Origin: UBA5287 sp041672395
GTDB lineage: Bacteria > Bacteroidota > Bacteroidia > Bacteroidales > Dysgonomonadaceae
Assembly (NCBI GenBank): GCA_041672395.1
Contig: JBAYZS010000017.1
Coordinates: forward strand, 1-41,310
DNA length: 41,310 nucleotides
Direction: 5' to 3'
Position numbers and translations under genes: made by a program. The notes under the pieces were generated by a model. That model ran no database searches. It had not been told where the DNA came from and saw nothing but the letters and a program-made list of their open reading frames with translations. Below, in pieces: positions 24,602-32,840 of this stretch (the stretch's first letter is position 1; every line of letters begins with the position of its first letter).

Positions 24602-24791
24602 CTGATAAAATTATATATGATTTATCCTGCTCACTAGGCATGTAAATGAAACTTCATTGAGCCCTAAGCTTTATAGATAATCGTTTATGTTGAGATTTCT
24701 AATGTTTATCAATCTAATATAGAACGAAGAATCATTTATGTATTAATGTAATTCGCTGTATAATAATTTATTAAATTGGAAAGTAATAACC

Positions 24792-24995
24792 TTAGTTATT
24801 ATTATTTGAAGGTGTCGTATTTGTATTTTGGTCTGTTGGATCTGATTTGATTTCTTCCTCAACATCGTTCAGGCCTTTCTTGAAACTACGAATACCTTTA
24901 CCTAAACCACTCATCAATTCAGGAATTTTCTTGCCGCCAAAAAGTAAAAGTACTACAACTAAGATAATTAACCATTCCCATCCATGTATATTCAT
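24792..24995 (-). CDS. tatA: Twin-arginine translocase subunit TatA/TatE
   Basis: A 67-residue protein with one N-terminal helix (GWEWLIILVVVLLLFGGKKIPELM), the conserved FGGKKIPEL hinge, then an amphipathic helix (GLGKGIRSFKKGLNDVEEEI) and a short Asn/Thr-rich tail. TatA oligomers form the translocation path recruited by TatC. No tatB is seen, consistent with a minimal TatAC system. A TACTTTTG -7 element lies 45 bp upstream of its ATG. Confidence 0.95.
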   Translation of the reverse strand: MNIHGWEWLIILVVVLLLFGGKKIPELMSGLGKGIRSFKKGLNDVEEEIKSDPTDQNTNTTPSNNNN

Positions 24996-25039
24996 AGGTC
25001 TATATTGTTTATTTGTTTATATTTAATTTAATGTATCTA

Positions 25040-25047
25040 CAAAAGTA
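25040..25047 (-). promoter_or_regulatory. Putative -7 element for tatA-tatC
   Basis: TACTTTTG on the minus strand matches TAnnTTTG, 45 bp upstream of the tatA ATG. Confidence 0.55.
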
Positions 25048-25182
25048 GAACTAATAATTTAAGTGTACAATTTATTTAAGAATTCTTTTTAAGTTTATTT
25101 CGATGAACAGCTTCAAGACAATGTCAATATTTGATCTAATACCTGCAATTTACTTTCATTTAAGTCTATTGAATCGAATATG

Positions 25183-26202
25183 TTATAGCTCTAAATCTAG
25201 ATATATGGGTAGATGGTCGCTGAATCCACCTATGTATCGTGGACCCAAATTTGTCCTAAAAGGTTTACTACCACCGTTTTTATCGTCGTCAAGTAATAGG
25301 AAATCAGCTTGATATACTTGGGCCTCATTGTTAGATATCTGCGTTTTTGCTGAGTCTAAAAGTAGAGTTCCACTAACGATGAATTGATCAAGTACTTCCC
25401 ATCTTCCCTGATATTTATAAGAACCGAAATCGGGAGTCTTCATTTTGTGGTAGAACATATTGTACAATGATGTTGTGTAAAGATCATCTTTTACGCTCTT
25501 TGCTTGCAATATTTTTGTTAGACTTTTATCGTTTGGATGATCATTGAAATCGCCCATGATAACGATGTTAGACGTTATTCTTGTCGCAAATAGGCTGTCA
25601 GTCTTGCTTTTCAATAATTTAGCAGCATCAATACGTAGATGTTCACTTTCTCTTTTTCCGTCTCTGCGGGATGGGAAGTGGCAAATAAACACATCCAGTG
25701 TGTCAGAATTTATCAATCTACCTACAGTATGAAGAATGTTTCGTGTAGGGCTAGCCTTCTTATTCTCAAATTGGATTTGATATTCATGTTTTTCAAGTAA
25801 TTTAAATTGATGTCGCTGATAAAGCAAAGCCACATCAATACCTCGCTCATCAGGAGAATTGGTTGTGATGTAAGAATACCTTTGAGCTCTAAGAGGTGAT
25901 CTTTTTGTGAGGTCGTAAATAGTGCTGTCACTCTCTATTTCACACAATCCAACAAGTGCGGGAGAATACATTTTTCCGATAGAAGTAACAACACGCGTTA
26001 TATTCTTTAGCTTTTCCCAATACTTCCAATTATTCCAGTTCATATTCCCACCGGGAAGAAAGTCATCATCATTTTTCAACGAATCGTCTCTTACATCGAA
26101 TAAGTTTTCGACATTATAAAACATTATGCGGAAAGGTTGTTGTGCAAATGCTCCCGTTGCGTAAAATACGGTCAGCAGCAGGATTAAGGTTTTCTTTTTC
26201 AT
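25183..26202 (-). CDS. Secreted endonuclease/exonuclease/phosphatase (EEP) family protein
   Basis: A 339-residue EEP hydrolase with a signal peptide (MKKKTLILLLTVFYATGAFA). Core residues are in FYNVENLFDV (Asn), GLCEIESD (metal-binding Glu), FICHFPSRRDGKRES (His), NIVIMGDFNDHPND (Asp-Phe-Asn) and the C-terminal SDHLPIYLDL (Asp-His). The NVENLFD start is characteristic of a Bacteroidetes EEP subgroup. The substrate is unknown and the location should be periplasmic or extracellular. I use the ATG at 26202; a TTG two codons upstream is less likely. It is only distantly similar to the EEP protein at 14813, so they are not a recent duplication. Confidence 0.87.
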   Translation of the reverse strand: MKKKTLILLLTVFYATGAFAQQPFRIMFYNVENLFDVRDDSLKNDDDFLPGGNMNWNNWKYWEKLKNITRVVTSIGKMYSPALVGLCEIESDSTIYDLTKRSPLRAQRYSYITTNSPDERGIDVALLYQRHQFKLLEKHEYQIQFENKKASPTRNILHTVGRLINSDTLDVFICHFPSRRDGKRESEHLRIDAAKLLKSKTDSLFATRITSNIVIMGDFNDHPNDKSLTKILQAKSVKDDLYTTSLYNMFYHKMKTPDFGSYKYQGRWEVLDQFIVSGTLLLDSAKTQISNNEAQVYQADFLLLDDDKNGGSKPFRTNLGPRYIGGFSDHLPIYLDLEL

Positions 26203-26348
26203 TAACAAAATAGGTTTGAATGCGTGACATTGTAGATGAGAAGAGCTGGGTTTGTTGGTACATGATCCGTTTTCCCAGGTTTTGAATGTATGACGTTTAA
26301 TATGATGCGATAGGCTAATACTTTACTATGTATTAACTATAAACGAAA

Positions 26349-26391
26349 CGCAGATATACATATCCATTAATATTATGGTAGTATATCTGCG
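26349..26391 (-). terminator. Hairpin downstream of pepD, possible terminator
   Basis: CGCAGATATAC and GTATATCTGCG form a perfect 11-bp stem; within the loop CCAT and ATGG can pair as a second short stem. On the minus strand it is followed by TTTCGTTTATAG, a poor T-run. It lies 46 bp past the pepD stop. Confidence 0.5.
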
Positions 26392-26437
26392 CAATATTTA
26401 TTGAATAATAAGAGATCTACCCTGATTATTGTTGTTA

Positions 26438-27910
26438 TTAAGCTTTTGAAGATTCAGCATGGACAGCTTCAAGGATACGAACAAGATATTTCCACCATTT
26501 ATCAACCGATGGGATATTAACTTGTTCGGCAGGTGAATGAACGTCGGTCATGTCCGGGCCGATAGAAATCATATCCAAGTGCGGATATTTTTCGAGGAAC
26601 AATCCACATTCCAAGCCAGCGTGAATAGCTTTTACTTCCGGAGTTTTACCGAAAAGGTTCTCATATTCTTGTTGAGCCAATTTCAAAAGAGCTGAATCCG
26701 TATTAGGCTGCCATCCAGGATACCCTTCGTTATGAATTACTTTAGCGCCAGCCAAATCGAATACAGATGAAACTGTGTTAACAACACTATCCTTGCATGA
26801 TTCAATTGAACTTCTTTGGCTTGTGCCAACTTCTATGAGATTGTCATCAAGCATTTTAACCGAAGCCAGATTGGTTGAAGTCTCAACTAATCCATCAATT
26901 TCGTGGCTCATTCCAATTACGCCATGCGGGCAAGCATGAATAGCCAGGATAAGATTCTCCGTAACTTTTTTATTGATGATATTCGATGGGATTTGAACAG
27001 ATTCCATTGAAATATCCACTCCCGGGTCGGTCTGTTTAAGTTCATTTTGGATATCAGCAAGAAAGTAATTTAGTTTTACCCGCACATCCTCTTTATACTT
27101 CTCTTTCACACCCATGATAGCAAAAGCTTCACGAGCGATGGCATTATGAAGATTTCCGCCACCAATTTGTGACAGAACCAAGCCAAATTTTTTACGAGTT
27201 AGAGAAAACATAAAGCGGTTCAGTATTTTGTTTGCATTTCCAAATCCCCTATCGATATCGCTACCAGAGTGACCACCACGCAAGCCCTTTACCTGAATTT
27301 TGAACCAGAAATAGTTCTTTGGAACATCTTTAGCTTTATATTTAAAGTAAGCCTTTGTTCCTTTGCCACCAGCGCATCCGATATAAATTTGTCCTTCCTC
27401 TTCTGTGTCGAGGTTTATAAGTCTTGATCCAGTAAAGAAATCCGGTTGAAGAGAGTTTGCACCCGTCAACCCCGTTTCTTCATCGACAGTGAAAAGAGCC
27501 TCGATTTTTCCGTGAGCGATATCATTTGCGGCCAGCACAGCCAGTGCTGCAGCGATACCCATTCCGTTGTCAGCTCCAAGTGTAGTGCCGTTTGCCTTTA
27601 CCCAGTCGCCATCAATAATTGTTTCAATAGGATCGATATCAAAATCATGCGTTACATCATTGTTTTTCTCGCAAACCATATCCACGTGCGATTGCAAAAT
27701 GACTGTCGGCACATTTTCTTTACCTTGTGTTGCAGGTTTGGTAATGAGTACATTACCCACCTTGTCCTGTTTTGCTTCAAGGTTAAGTTTTTTTGCGAAA
27801 TCTATAAGATAAGCAATAATTTTTTCCTCTTTCTTTGAAGGTCTGGGTATTTGCGTGATATCATAAAAATATCCCCACACACTTTTTGGATCTAAATCTT
27901 TAATGGTCAT
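26438..27910 (-). CDS. pepD: Aminoacyl-histidine dipeptidase (peptidase D, M20 family)
   Basis: A 490-residue cytosolic di-zinc peptidase of the PepD type. Metal and catalytic residues are in VILQSHVDMVCEK (His, Asp), GTTLGADNGMGIAAAL (Asp), LFTVDEETGLTGA (Glu-Glu), HAGLECGLF (Glu) and DVHSPAEQVNI (His) near the C-terminus. The lid domain includes GGHSGSDIDRGFGNAN. It hydrolyses Xaa-His dipeptides such as carnosine and other dipeptides. It is transcribed alone, with a 147-bp gap to the divergent regulatory region of the OmpH-like genes. Confidence 0.95.
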   Translation of the reverse strand: MTIKDLDPKSVWGYFYDITQIPRPSKKEEKIIAYLIDFAKKLNLEAKQDKVGNVLITKPATQGKENVPTVILQSHVDMVCEKNNDVTHDFDIDPIETIIDGDWVKANGTTLGADNGMGIAAALAVLAANDIAHGKIEALFTVDEETGLTGANSLQPDFFTGSRLINLDTEEEGQIYIGCAGGKGTKAYFKYKAKDVPKNYFWFKIQVKGLRGGHSGSDIDRGFGNANKILNRFMFSLTRKKFGLVLSQIGGGNLHNAIAREAFAIMGVKEKYKEDVRVKLNYFLADIQNELKQTDPGVDISMESVQIPSNIINKKVTENLILAIHACPHGVIGMSHEIDGLVETSTNLASVKMLDDNLIEVGTSQRSSIESCKDSVVNTVSSVFDLAGAKVIHNEGYPGWQPNTDSALLKLAQQEYENLFGKTPEVKAIHAGLECGLFLEKYPHLDMISIGPDMTDVHSPAEQVNIPSVDKWWKYLVRILEAVHAESSKA

Positions 27911-28081
27911 AGTATATTGAATTTTTAAAAATAATAATTACAAATTTCTGCACTTTTAATAAACGTAAAAAGAACGGGTGTTGTTCTGCAAATATCGGAA
28001 AATTAGGTGACTTTTTGCATGTTCTTGAACAAATTTAAAATCTTTAATTAGGAAAAAGTGCAAAAAATTGGTTTAATAAAT

Positions 28082-28089
28082 TATCTTTG
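28082..28089 (+). promoter_or_regulatory. Putative -7 element for the small membrane protein/OmpH-like pair
   Basis: TATCTTTG matches TAnnTTTG, 25 bp upstream of the ATG at 28115, and supports that start over the longer frame. Confidence 0.5.
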
Positions 28090-28114
28090 TGCCTTTAATG
28101 AAGAAAATAAAAGT

Positions 28115-28345
28115 ATGAAATCTTTGTTTGTTGGCTTATTGCTTTTATTTATTGCAATGATATTGCTAGGGATAGGAGTTCTTTTTTCAAAGAAAAAAGA
28201 GTTCCCGAGTGGTCATATCGGTGATAGTGAAGCGATGAAAGAGAGGAATATCGGTTGTGCAACAAGTCAAGATGCAGAAATGAGAGCCAAGAAGAATCCA
28301 TTAGAAGAATTATTAAAATCGGACGAATATAATTATTTACACTAA
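28115..28345 (+). CDS. Small single-helix membrane protein, unknown
   Basis: A 76-residue protein with one N-terminal transmembrane helix (MKSLFVGLLLLFIAMILLGIG) and a basic, then hydrophilic cytoplasmic or periplasmic tail with GCATSQDAEMRAKKNP. I chose the ATG at 28115 because the longer frame begins upstream of the -7 element and adds 19 residues before the helix. It ends 2 bp before the OmpH-like gene and is surely cotranscribed with it. Similar short proteins next to ompH-like genes are common in Bacteroidales. Function unknown. Confidence 0.7.
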   Translation: MKSLFVGLLLLFIAMILLGIGVLFSKKKEFPSGHIGDSEAMKERNIGCATSQDAEMRAKKNPLEELLKSDEYNYLH

Positions 28346-28347
28346 CA

Positions 28348-28983
28348 ATGAACAATAAAACTCAGTTTTACATTATCGGTGCCGTGTTGGCATTAGCCAT
28401 TATCGGGCTTTACGTTTTGTACTTTACAAATGGTGCAAATTCAAAAGTATCAAGCAATTCGATTTCTTTTGACAAGAATGATTCAACAATTGTACTACCA
28501 ATTGCTTATGTACAATTAGATTCGCTTTTAAACAACTACAACTTTTCGAAAGATATCAACGAGCAGTTGATCCGCAAAGAAGAAAGTTCCAGAGCGACCC
28601 TCAATCAAAAGGAGCGTCAGTTTAACGCAGCCGCTCAAACTTTCCAGAAGAATGCTCAGAACAATGCTTTTCTGTCACAAGAAAGAATGCAACAAGAGCA
28701 ACAGCGACTTGCCCAAATGGAGCAAGAATACCAAAAAACTGCATCAGATCTCTCTCAAGATTATGCATTAGAGCAACAGAGATTAAACATCCAGTTGAAC
28801 GACACTATTAAGTTTTATTTGAAAGAATACAATAAAGAAAAGAATTATCACATGATTTTCACCAATGTTGTTTCGGACATATTGTATGCTGACAAAAAAT
28901 ATGATATCACCAATTCTGTTATTGAGTTCCTCAACAAGAAATACGGACCACTCAAATCAGCTTTTGACGAAAAGAAGAAATAA
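28348..28983 (+). CDS. OmpH/Skp-like periplasmic protein with uncleaved N-terminal anchor
   Basis: A 211-residue protein with an N-terminal hydrophobic helix (YIIGAVLALAIIGLYVLYF) that lacks an obvious cleavage site. The IAYVQLDSLLNNYNFSKDINEQL entry segment is followed by a long Gln/Glu/Lys-rich coiled coil (about 80-155) and a short C-terminal domain (NYHMIFTNVVSDILYADKKYDIT). This layout is that of the OmpH/Skp chaperone family, which holds unfolded outer membrane proteins. The retained anchor suggests it stays at the inner membrane. An intrinsic terminator follows. Confidence 0.85.
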   Translation: MNNKTQFYIIGAVLALAIIGLYVLYFTNGANSKVSSNSISFDKNDSTIVLPIAYVQLDSLLNNYNFSKDINEQLIRKEESSRATLNQKERQFNAAAQTFQKNAQNNAFLSQERMQQEQQRLAQMEQEYQKTASDLSQDYALEQQRLNIQLNDTIKFYLKEYNKEKNYHMIFTNVVSDILYADKKYDITNSVIEFLNKKYGPLKSAFDEKKK

Positions 28984-29012
28984 GAGTTAAACTCATTTAG
29001 ATATTTATAAAG

Positions 29013-29045
29013 ATAAGGTTCTCACACAAAGAACCTTATTTTTTT
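29013..29045 (+). terminator. Intrinsic terminator after the OmpH-like gene
   Basis: ATAAGGTTCT and AGAACCTTAT form a perfect 10-bp stem around CACACAA, followed by a run of seven T. The next gene starts 11 bp later. Confidence 0.9.
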
Positions 29046-29055
29046 ATAATGTGAT

Positions 29056-30246
29056 ATGAAACATTGGAGAAAATACCTATCCATTCAGAAAAAGGAGTAT
29101 TTGCAATCTGTTTTGCCTGTTGATTTTAGAGCCGATGCAGTTGTAGTTATTCCCTGTTTCAACGAACCCGAGTTGAATCTCACATTAACAGATGTTTTAG
29201 AGAAATCGACAATCGAAGAGAAAATATTAGTAGTCGTTGTTATCAATTCGAGTGTGTTAACCTCCGAATCCATTGTAGAAAAGAATAGGCAGACCTATTT
29301 GCGAACCCAGGAATTTGCTTTAGTCAATTCGACCCCTAGTGTGAAGATTGTTCCGATAATAGTTGAGAGACTTCCTAGAAAGCATGCCGGAGTTGGACTT
29401 GCCAGGAAGATAGGGATGGATTTGGCAGTCGATTATTTTTTACGAATTGATAATCCCGAAGGCATACTCATATCACTTGATGCCGATTGTACTGTATCAG
29501 ACAACTATTTTCCGACCATTATAAATGCATTCAAGTCCGATAAGAAAACGAGTGTCGCCATATTGAACTTTGACCATCGAGTTGAAGATGGAGACCCGTT
29601 ACTTGAAAGAGCTATCCGTCAGTACGAAAGTTACATACGATATTTTGAAAGTGTGCTGAAATACACAGGATTCCCATATTATTATCACACCATAGGTTCA
29701 GCCTTTGCCGTAAGAGCCGACGCATACGTGCAAGTCGGCGGTATGGGTCGCCAGCAGGGTGGGGAAGACTTCTATTTTCTTCAGAAAGTCTTTCAAATGA
29801 GTCAAGTCAAAGAGTTGACCGATACATTTGTATTTCCTATGGCTCGTTATTCCGACCGAATACCCTTTGGCACCGGTCCCGCTTTGCGCAAGATTATTGA
29901 CGATATTGATAAAGAGATGACAGTCTATTCCGTTGATTCGTTTATGGCGTTGAAGTCGTTGTTCGATGTAAAAGATTCATTTTTCAAGCAGAACGAAGAA
30001 TTTATCCAATCAATGATAAGCCAATTGCACCCATTGATCAAAGATTTTCTTGTTGAGACCATTTTTATCGAAGAAATTAACGATTGTAATGCAAACTCCG
30101 CCACCCTTACCACATTCCAAAAGCGCTTCTTTCATCACTTTAACGCTTTCAAGGTAATCAAGTATCTGAATTATGCACATCCAGTATATTTTGAGTTGCA
30201 GTCGTTGAGTTCGTCACTCAGTAGATTTTCGAATATTGATTGGTAG
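29056..30246 (+). CDS. Family 2-type glycosyltransferase
   Basis: A 396-residue protein with a GT-A fold signature. The N-terminal VVVIPCFNEPELNLTLTDVL is the nucleotide-sugar-binding strand and loop, ISLDADCTVSDNY (about residue 145) is the Asp-x-Asp metal site, and GGMGRQQGGEDFYFLQKV (about 230-247) carries the acceptor-site Glu-Asp. The C-terminal 150 residues are helical and not typical of a known subfamily. There is no transmembrane helix, so it should act in the cytosol or peripherally. It stands alone rather than in a polysaccharide cluster, so donor and acceptor are unknown. It starts just after a terminator, and I see no clear promoter for it. Confidence 0.83.
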   Translation: MKHWRKYLSIQKKEYLQSVLPVDFRADAVVVIPCFNEPELNLTLTDVLEKSTIEEKILVVVVINSSVLTSESIVEKNRQTYLRTQEFALVNSTPSVKIVPIIVERLPRKHAGVGLARKIGMDLAVDYFLRIDNPEGILISLDADCTVSDNYFPTIINAFKSDKKTSVAILNFDHRVEDGDPLLERAIRQYESYIRYFESVLKYTGFPYYYHTIGSAFAVRADAYVQVGGMGRQQGGEDFYFLQKVFQMSQVKELTDTFVFPMARYSDRIPFGTGPALRKIIDDIDKEMTVYSVDSFMALKSLFDVKDSFFKQNEEFIQSMISQLHPLIKDFLVETIFIEEINDCNANSATLTTFQKRFFHHFNAFKVIKYLNYAHPVYFELQSLSSSLSRFSNIDW

Positions 30247-30270
30247 ATTAGTTCAATTTTACTATTTTTG
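30240..30270 (+). promoter_or_regulatory. Putative promoter for marC (TTG -33 and TATTTTTG -7)
   Basis: The -7 element is TATTTTTG at 30263-30270. A TTG at 30240-30242, 20 bp upstream, sits where a Bacteroidetes -33 element is expected. It overlaps the end of the glycosyltransferase gene. Confidence 0.6.
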
Positions 30271-30320
30271 CAAATGTTTAGATAAATACATGTAAGCATA
30301 AAATTTAAAATCAAAGAGGT

Positions 30321-30920
30321 ATGTTGGGGATTAATGGATTAGAAATTTTAAGTTGTTTCCTGGCGTTGTTTGCCATTATCGACGTAACCGGTTCGATACC
30401 CATATTTTTGTCGATGCGTGAAAAGAACCGTACAATCAAGCCACTCAAAGCCTCTGTTTATTCCTTTGCGTTTCTACTAATATTCCTCTTCGTTGGAGAA
30501 TGGATATTAAAACTGTTTCACGTCGATTTTTCATCCTTTGCCATTGCCGGAGCCCTGGTATTGCTCATATTATCAATTGAAATGATTTTTGGTGTAGAAA
30601 TCTTCAAATACGAAGCAGACAGTTCAGGCGGTCAGGATGCAACCATGGTACCCGTAGTTTTTCCGTTGATTGCAGGACCCGGAACATTCACCACCATGCT
30701 ATCGATGCGTTCCGAATATCAGTTATCGAACCTCATACTTGGAATAGCCATTAATATGGTAGTTGTATTTGTGGTACTCCGTTATATCGATTTTGTCAAA
30801 AAGCTTCTCGGAAACAGCGGAGCCTATATATTAAGGCGAATATTTGGAGTCATTCTAATGGCGATAGCCGTGAGATTGTTTACCGCAAACATGAGTTCGC
30901 TCATTGCCAGTTTCCAATAA
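30321..30920 (+). CDS. MarC-family integral membrane protein
   Basis: A 199-residue protein with six transmembrane helices, the standard MarC length. Family hallmarks are the N-terminal ALFAIIDVTGSIPIFLSM (with the Asp...Gly...Pro pattern) and MVPVVFPLIAGPGTFTTML in the middle, with GVILMAIAVRLF near the end. MarC was once linked to multiple antibiotic resistance, but its real transport function is unresolved. It has its own promoter and is followed by a 456-bp non-coding region. Confidence 0.9.
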   Translation: MLGINGLEILSCFLALFAIIDVTGSIPIFLSMREKNRTIKPLKASVYSFAFLLIFLFVGEWILKLFHVDFSSFAIAGALVLLILSIEMIFGVEIFKYEADSSGGQDATMVPVVFPLIAGPGTFTTMLSMRSEYQLSNLILGIAINMVVVFVVLRYIDFVKKLLGNSGAYILRRIFGVILMAIAVRLFTANMSSLIASFQ

Positions 30921-30956
30921 ATCAGTAAGTCGGCGATTTTAAAGACAATTGTACTG

Positions 30957-30995
30957 TAACATTGCTGAGATTGTATTATAACATTGACGAAATCG
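30957..30995 (+). repeat. Two 17-bp direct repeats spaced 22 bp
   Basis: TAACATTGCTGAGATTG (30957-30973) and TAACATTGACGAAATCG (30979-30995) agree at 13 of 17 positions. The 22-bp offset is exactly two 11-bp periods, matching the phasing of the larger array downstream. Confidence 0.6.
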
Positions 30996-31088
30996 ATGGT
31001 TGCATTTTGGTGTTGTAATGCGTTAACGAAATGTTTTTGTACACCAAGGAGTTAATTAAAGTTAATTAGATTTCAACAAAATTACCGA

Positions 31089-31198
31089 TTATAGTGAATT
31101 TAAAGTAAATTTATCGTGAAATTATAGTGAGAGCATAGTGAGAGGAGGGTGAGACCAAGGTGAGAGTAGCCAGAAAGCATGATGAGAGTAAGGAGCAA
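31089..31198 (+). repeat. 11-bp-period degenerate array, ten in-phase units
   Basis: Ten consecutive 11-mers fit NNANNGTGAGA. Column 3 is A in all ten units, column 8 is G in nine and column 9 is A in nine. The clearest units are TTATAGTGAGA, GCATAGTGAGA, GGAGGGTGAGA and CCAAGGTGAGA (31122-31165); the outer ones are more diverged. The GTGAGA strand reads toward eno. The reverse complement of the array at 18841-18884 gives the same unit. Confidence 0.85.
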
Positions 31199-31299
31199 TC
31201 ATTTTGAATGTTAAATAGCTTAAAAATAATATGCAATTTTTAACTCATTGCCAAAATCATTTCGTTATCTAAATCCCTCCTATATTTGCAAAAAAAATG

Positions 31300-31307
31300 T
31301 ATCTTTG
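31300..31307 (+). promoter_or_regulatory. Putative -7 element for eno
   Basis: TATCTTTG matches TAnnTTTG, 69 bp upstream of the eno ATG. A second match, TATATTTG at 31281-31288, could be an alternative start. Confidence 0.5.
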
Positions 31308-31376
31308 CGCTGATTATGTATAGTCGTAAAAAGTTAAAAGATCAATTCATTATATACATTAAATAAATTCAATAAA

Positions 31377-32657
31377 ATGAGAATTGTAAGTGTTTTAGGA
31401 CGTGAAGTATTGGATTCAAGAGGTAATCCAACCGTTGAAGTAGATGTATTAACAGAATCAGGCGCATTCGGTCGTGCTGCTGTTCCATCCGGCGCTTCAA
31501 CAGGTGAAAACGAAGCATTAGAACTTCGTGATGGTGACAAAAAAAGATACCTTGGTAAAGGTGTTTTAAAAGCTGTAGCTAATATCAATGACACAATTGC
31601 TCCTGCAATTATTGGTATGAACATATTAGAACAAACTGCTGTTGACGCTAAACTACTTGAACTTGATGGCACAAAAACCAAATCAAATTTAGGAGCAAAT
31701 GCACTTTTAGGAGTTTCATTGGCAGTTGCTAAAGCAGGTGCAGATTATTTAGGTTTACCCTTATACCGTTACATTGGCGGAACAAATACATATGTACTTC
31801 CTGTTCCAATGATGAACATTATCAATGGCGGTTCTCACTCAGATGCTCCTATTGCATTTCAGGAATTCATGATTCGCCCTGTAGGTGCAACATCGTTCCG
31901 TGAAGGATTACGTATGGGTGCTGAAGTATTTCATGCATTGAAAAAAGTATTGCATGACAGAGGATTAAGCACTGCCGTAGGTGACGAAGGAGGATTTGCT
32001 CCAAAACTAGAAGGAACCGAAGATGCATTGGAGTCAATCCTTAAAGCAATTGAAATTGCCGGTTATGTACCCGGACAAGATGTTAAAATTGCCCTTGACT
32101 GCGCTGCTTCTGAATTTTATTCAAACGGTGTTTATGACTATACCAAATTTGAAGGCGAGAAAGGTGCAAAGCGCAATTCTGCTGAGCAAGCAGCATATTT
32201 AGAAGAACTCATTTCAAAATATCCTATTGACTCAATTGAGGACGGTATGAGTGAAAACGATTGGGACGGCTGGAAATTACTTACCGAAAAGATTGGCGAC
32301 AAATGTCAGTTAGTAGGTGACGACTTGTTTGTAACAAACGTAGATTTCCTTGCTAAAGGAATTGAATTAGGTTGTGCAAACTCAATTCTTATCAAAGTAA
32401 ACCAGATTGGTACATTAACCGAAACTTTGAATGCTATTGATATGGCTCATCGTCATGGTTATACCAGCGTTACATCACACCGTTCAGGTGAGACAGAAGA
32501 TGCAACAATTGCAGACATTGCTGTAGCAACCAATTCAGGTCAAATCAAGACCGGTTCATTGAGCCGTTCAGACCGTATGGCAAAATACAACCAATTGCTT
32601 CGTATTGAAGAAGAGTTGGGCGATCGTGCCGTTTATGGTTACAAAAAAATCAAGTAA
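31377..32657 (+). CDS. eno: Phosphopyruvate hydratase (enolase)
   Basis: A 426-residue enolase, full length. Key segments are REVLDSRGNPTVEVDV and GAFGRAAVPSGASTGENEALELRD at the N-terminus, VGDEGGFAPKL (catalytic Glu region), the metal ligands in IALDCAASE, SIEDGMSENDWDGW and LVGDDLFVTN, and the signature ILIKVNQIGTLTETL with the catalytic Lys. SHRSGETEDATIADIAVA follows. It interconverts 2-phosphoglycerate and phosphoenolpyruvate in glycolysis and gluconeogenesis. It is monocistronic, with a strong terminator after it and an unusual 11-bp repeat array upstream. Confidence 0.98.
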   Translation: MRIVSVLGREVLDSRGNPTVEVDVLTESGAFGRAAVPSGASTGENEALELRDGDKKRYLGKGVLKAVANINDTIAPAIIGMNILEQTAVDAKLLELDGTKTKSNLGANALLGVSLAVAKAGADYLGLPLYRYIGGTNTYVLPVPMMNIINGGSHSDAPIAFQEFMIRPVGATSFREGLRMGAEVFHALKKVLHDRGLSTAVGDEGGFAPKLEGTEDALESILKAIEIAGYVPGQDVKIALDCAASEFYSNGVYDYTKFEGEKGAKRNSAEQAAYLEELISKYPIDSIEDGMSENDWDGWKLLTEKIGDKCQLVGDDLFVTNVDFLAKGIELGCANSILIKVNQIGTLTETLNAIDMAHRHGYTSVTSHRSGETEDATIADIAVATNSGQIKTGSLSRSDRMAKYNQLLRIEEELGDRAVYGYKKIK

Positions 32658-32683
32658 TCAGGAATTACTCCATAATTAAAAAG

Positions 32684-32710
32684 CCATCCATAATTTGGAT
32701 GGTTTTTTTT
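32684..32710 (+). terminator. Intrinsic terminator of eno
   Basis: CCATCCA and TGGATGG pair around TAATT, followed by eight T, beginning 26 bp after the eno stop. Confidence 0.92.
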
Positions 32711-32840
32711 GTTTTATCGAGAGAGAGAAATAAAAGTTAATTGTGAATAAAATACCAAAAACATATTGTTTAATTGATTGAAATACAGTAGTATTGCAGG
32801 TCGGATTGTTTTTCACTAAGATTATTAATATTATTGCCTT

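Larger units (their letters stand above)
30921..31376. other. 456-bp repeat-rich intergenic region between marC and eno
   Basis: The region holds, in order, a 17-bp direct repeat pair 22 bp apart (30957-30973 and 30979-30995), a 10-bp tandem pair AGTTAATTAA/AGTTAATTAG (31050-31069), ten in-phase 11-bp units (31089-31198), and two TAnnTTTG elements (31281-31288 and 31300-31307) before eno. I see no credible open reading frame or RNA gene. Confidence 0.65.
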
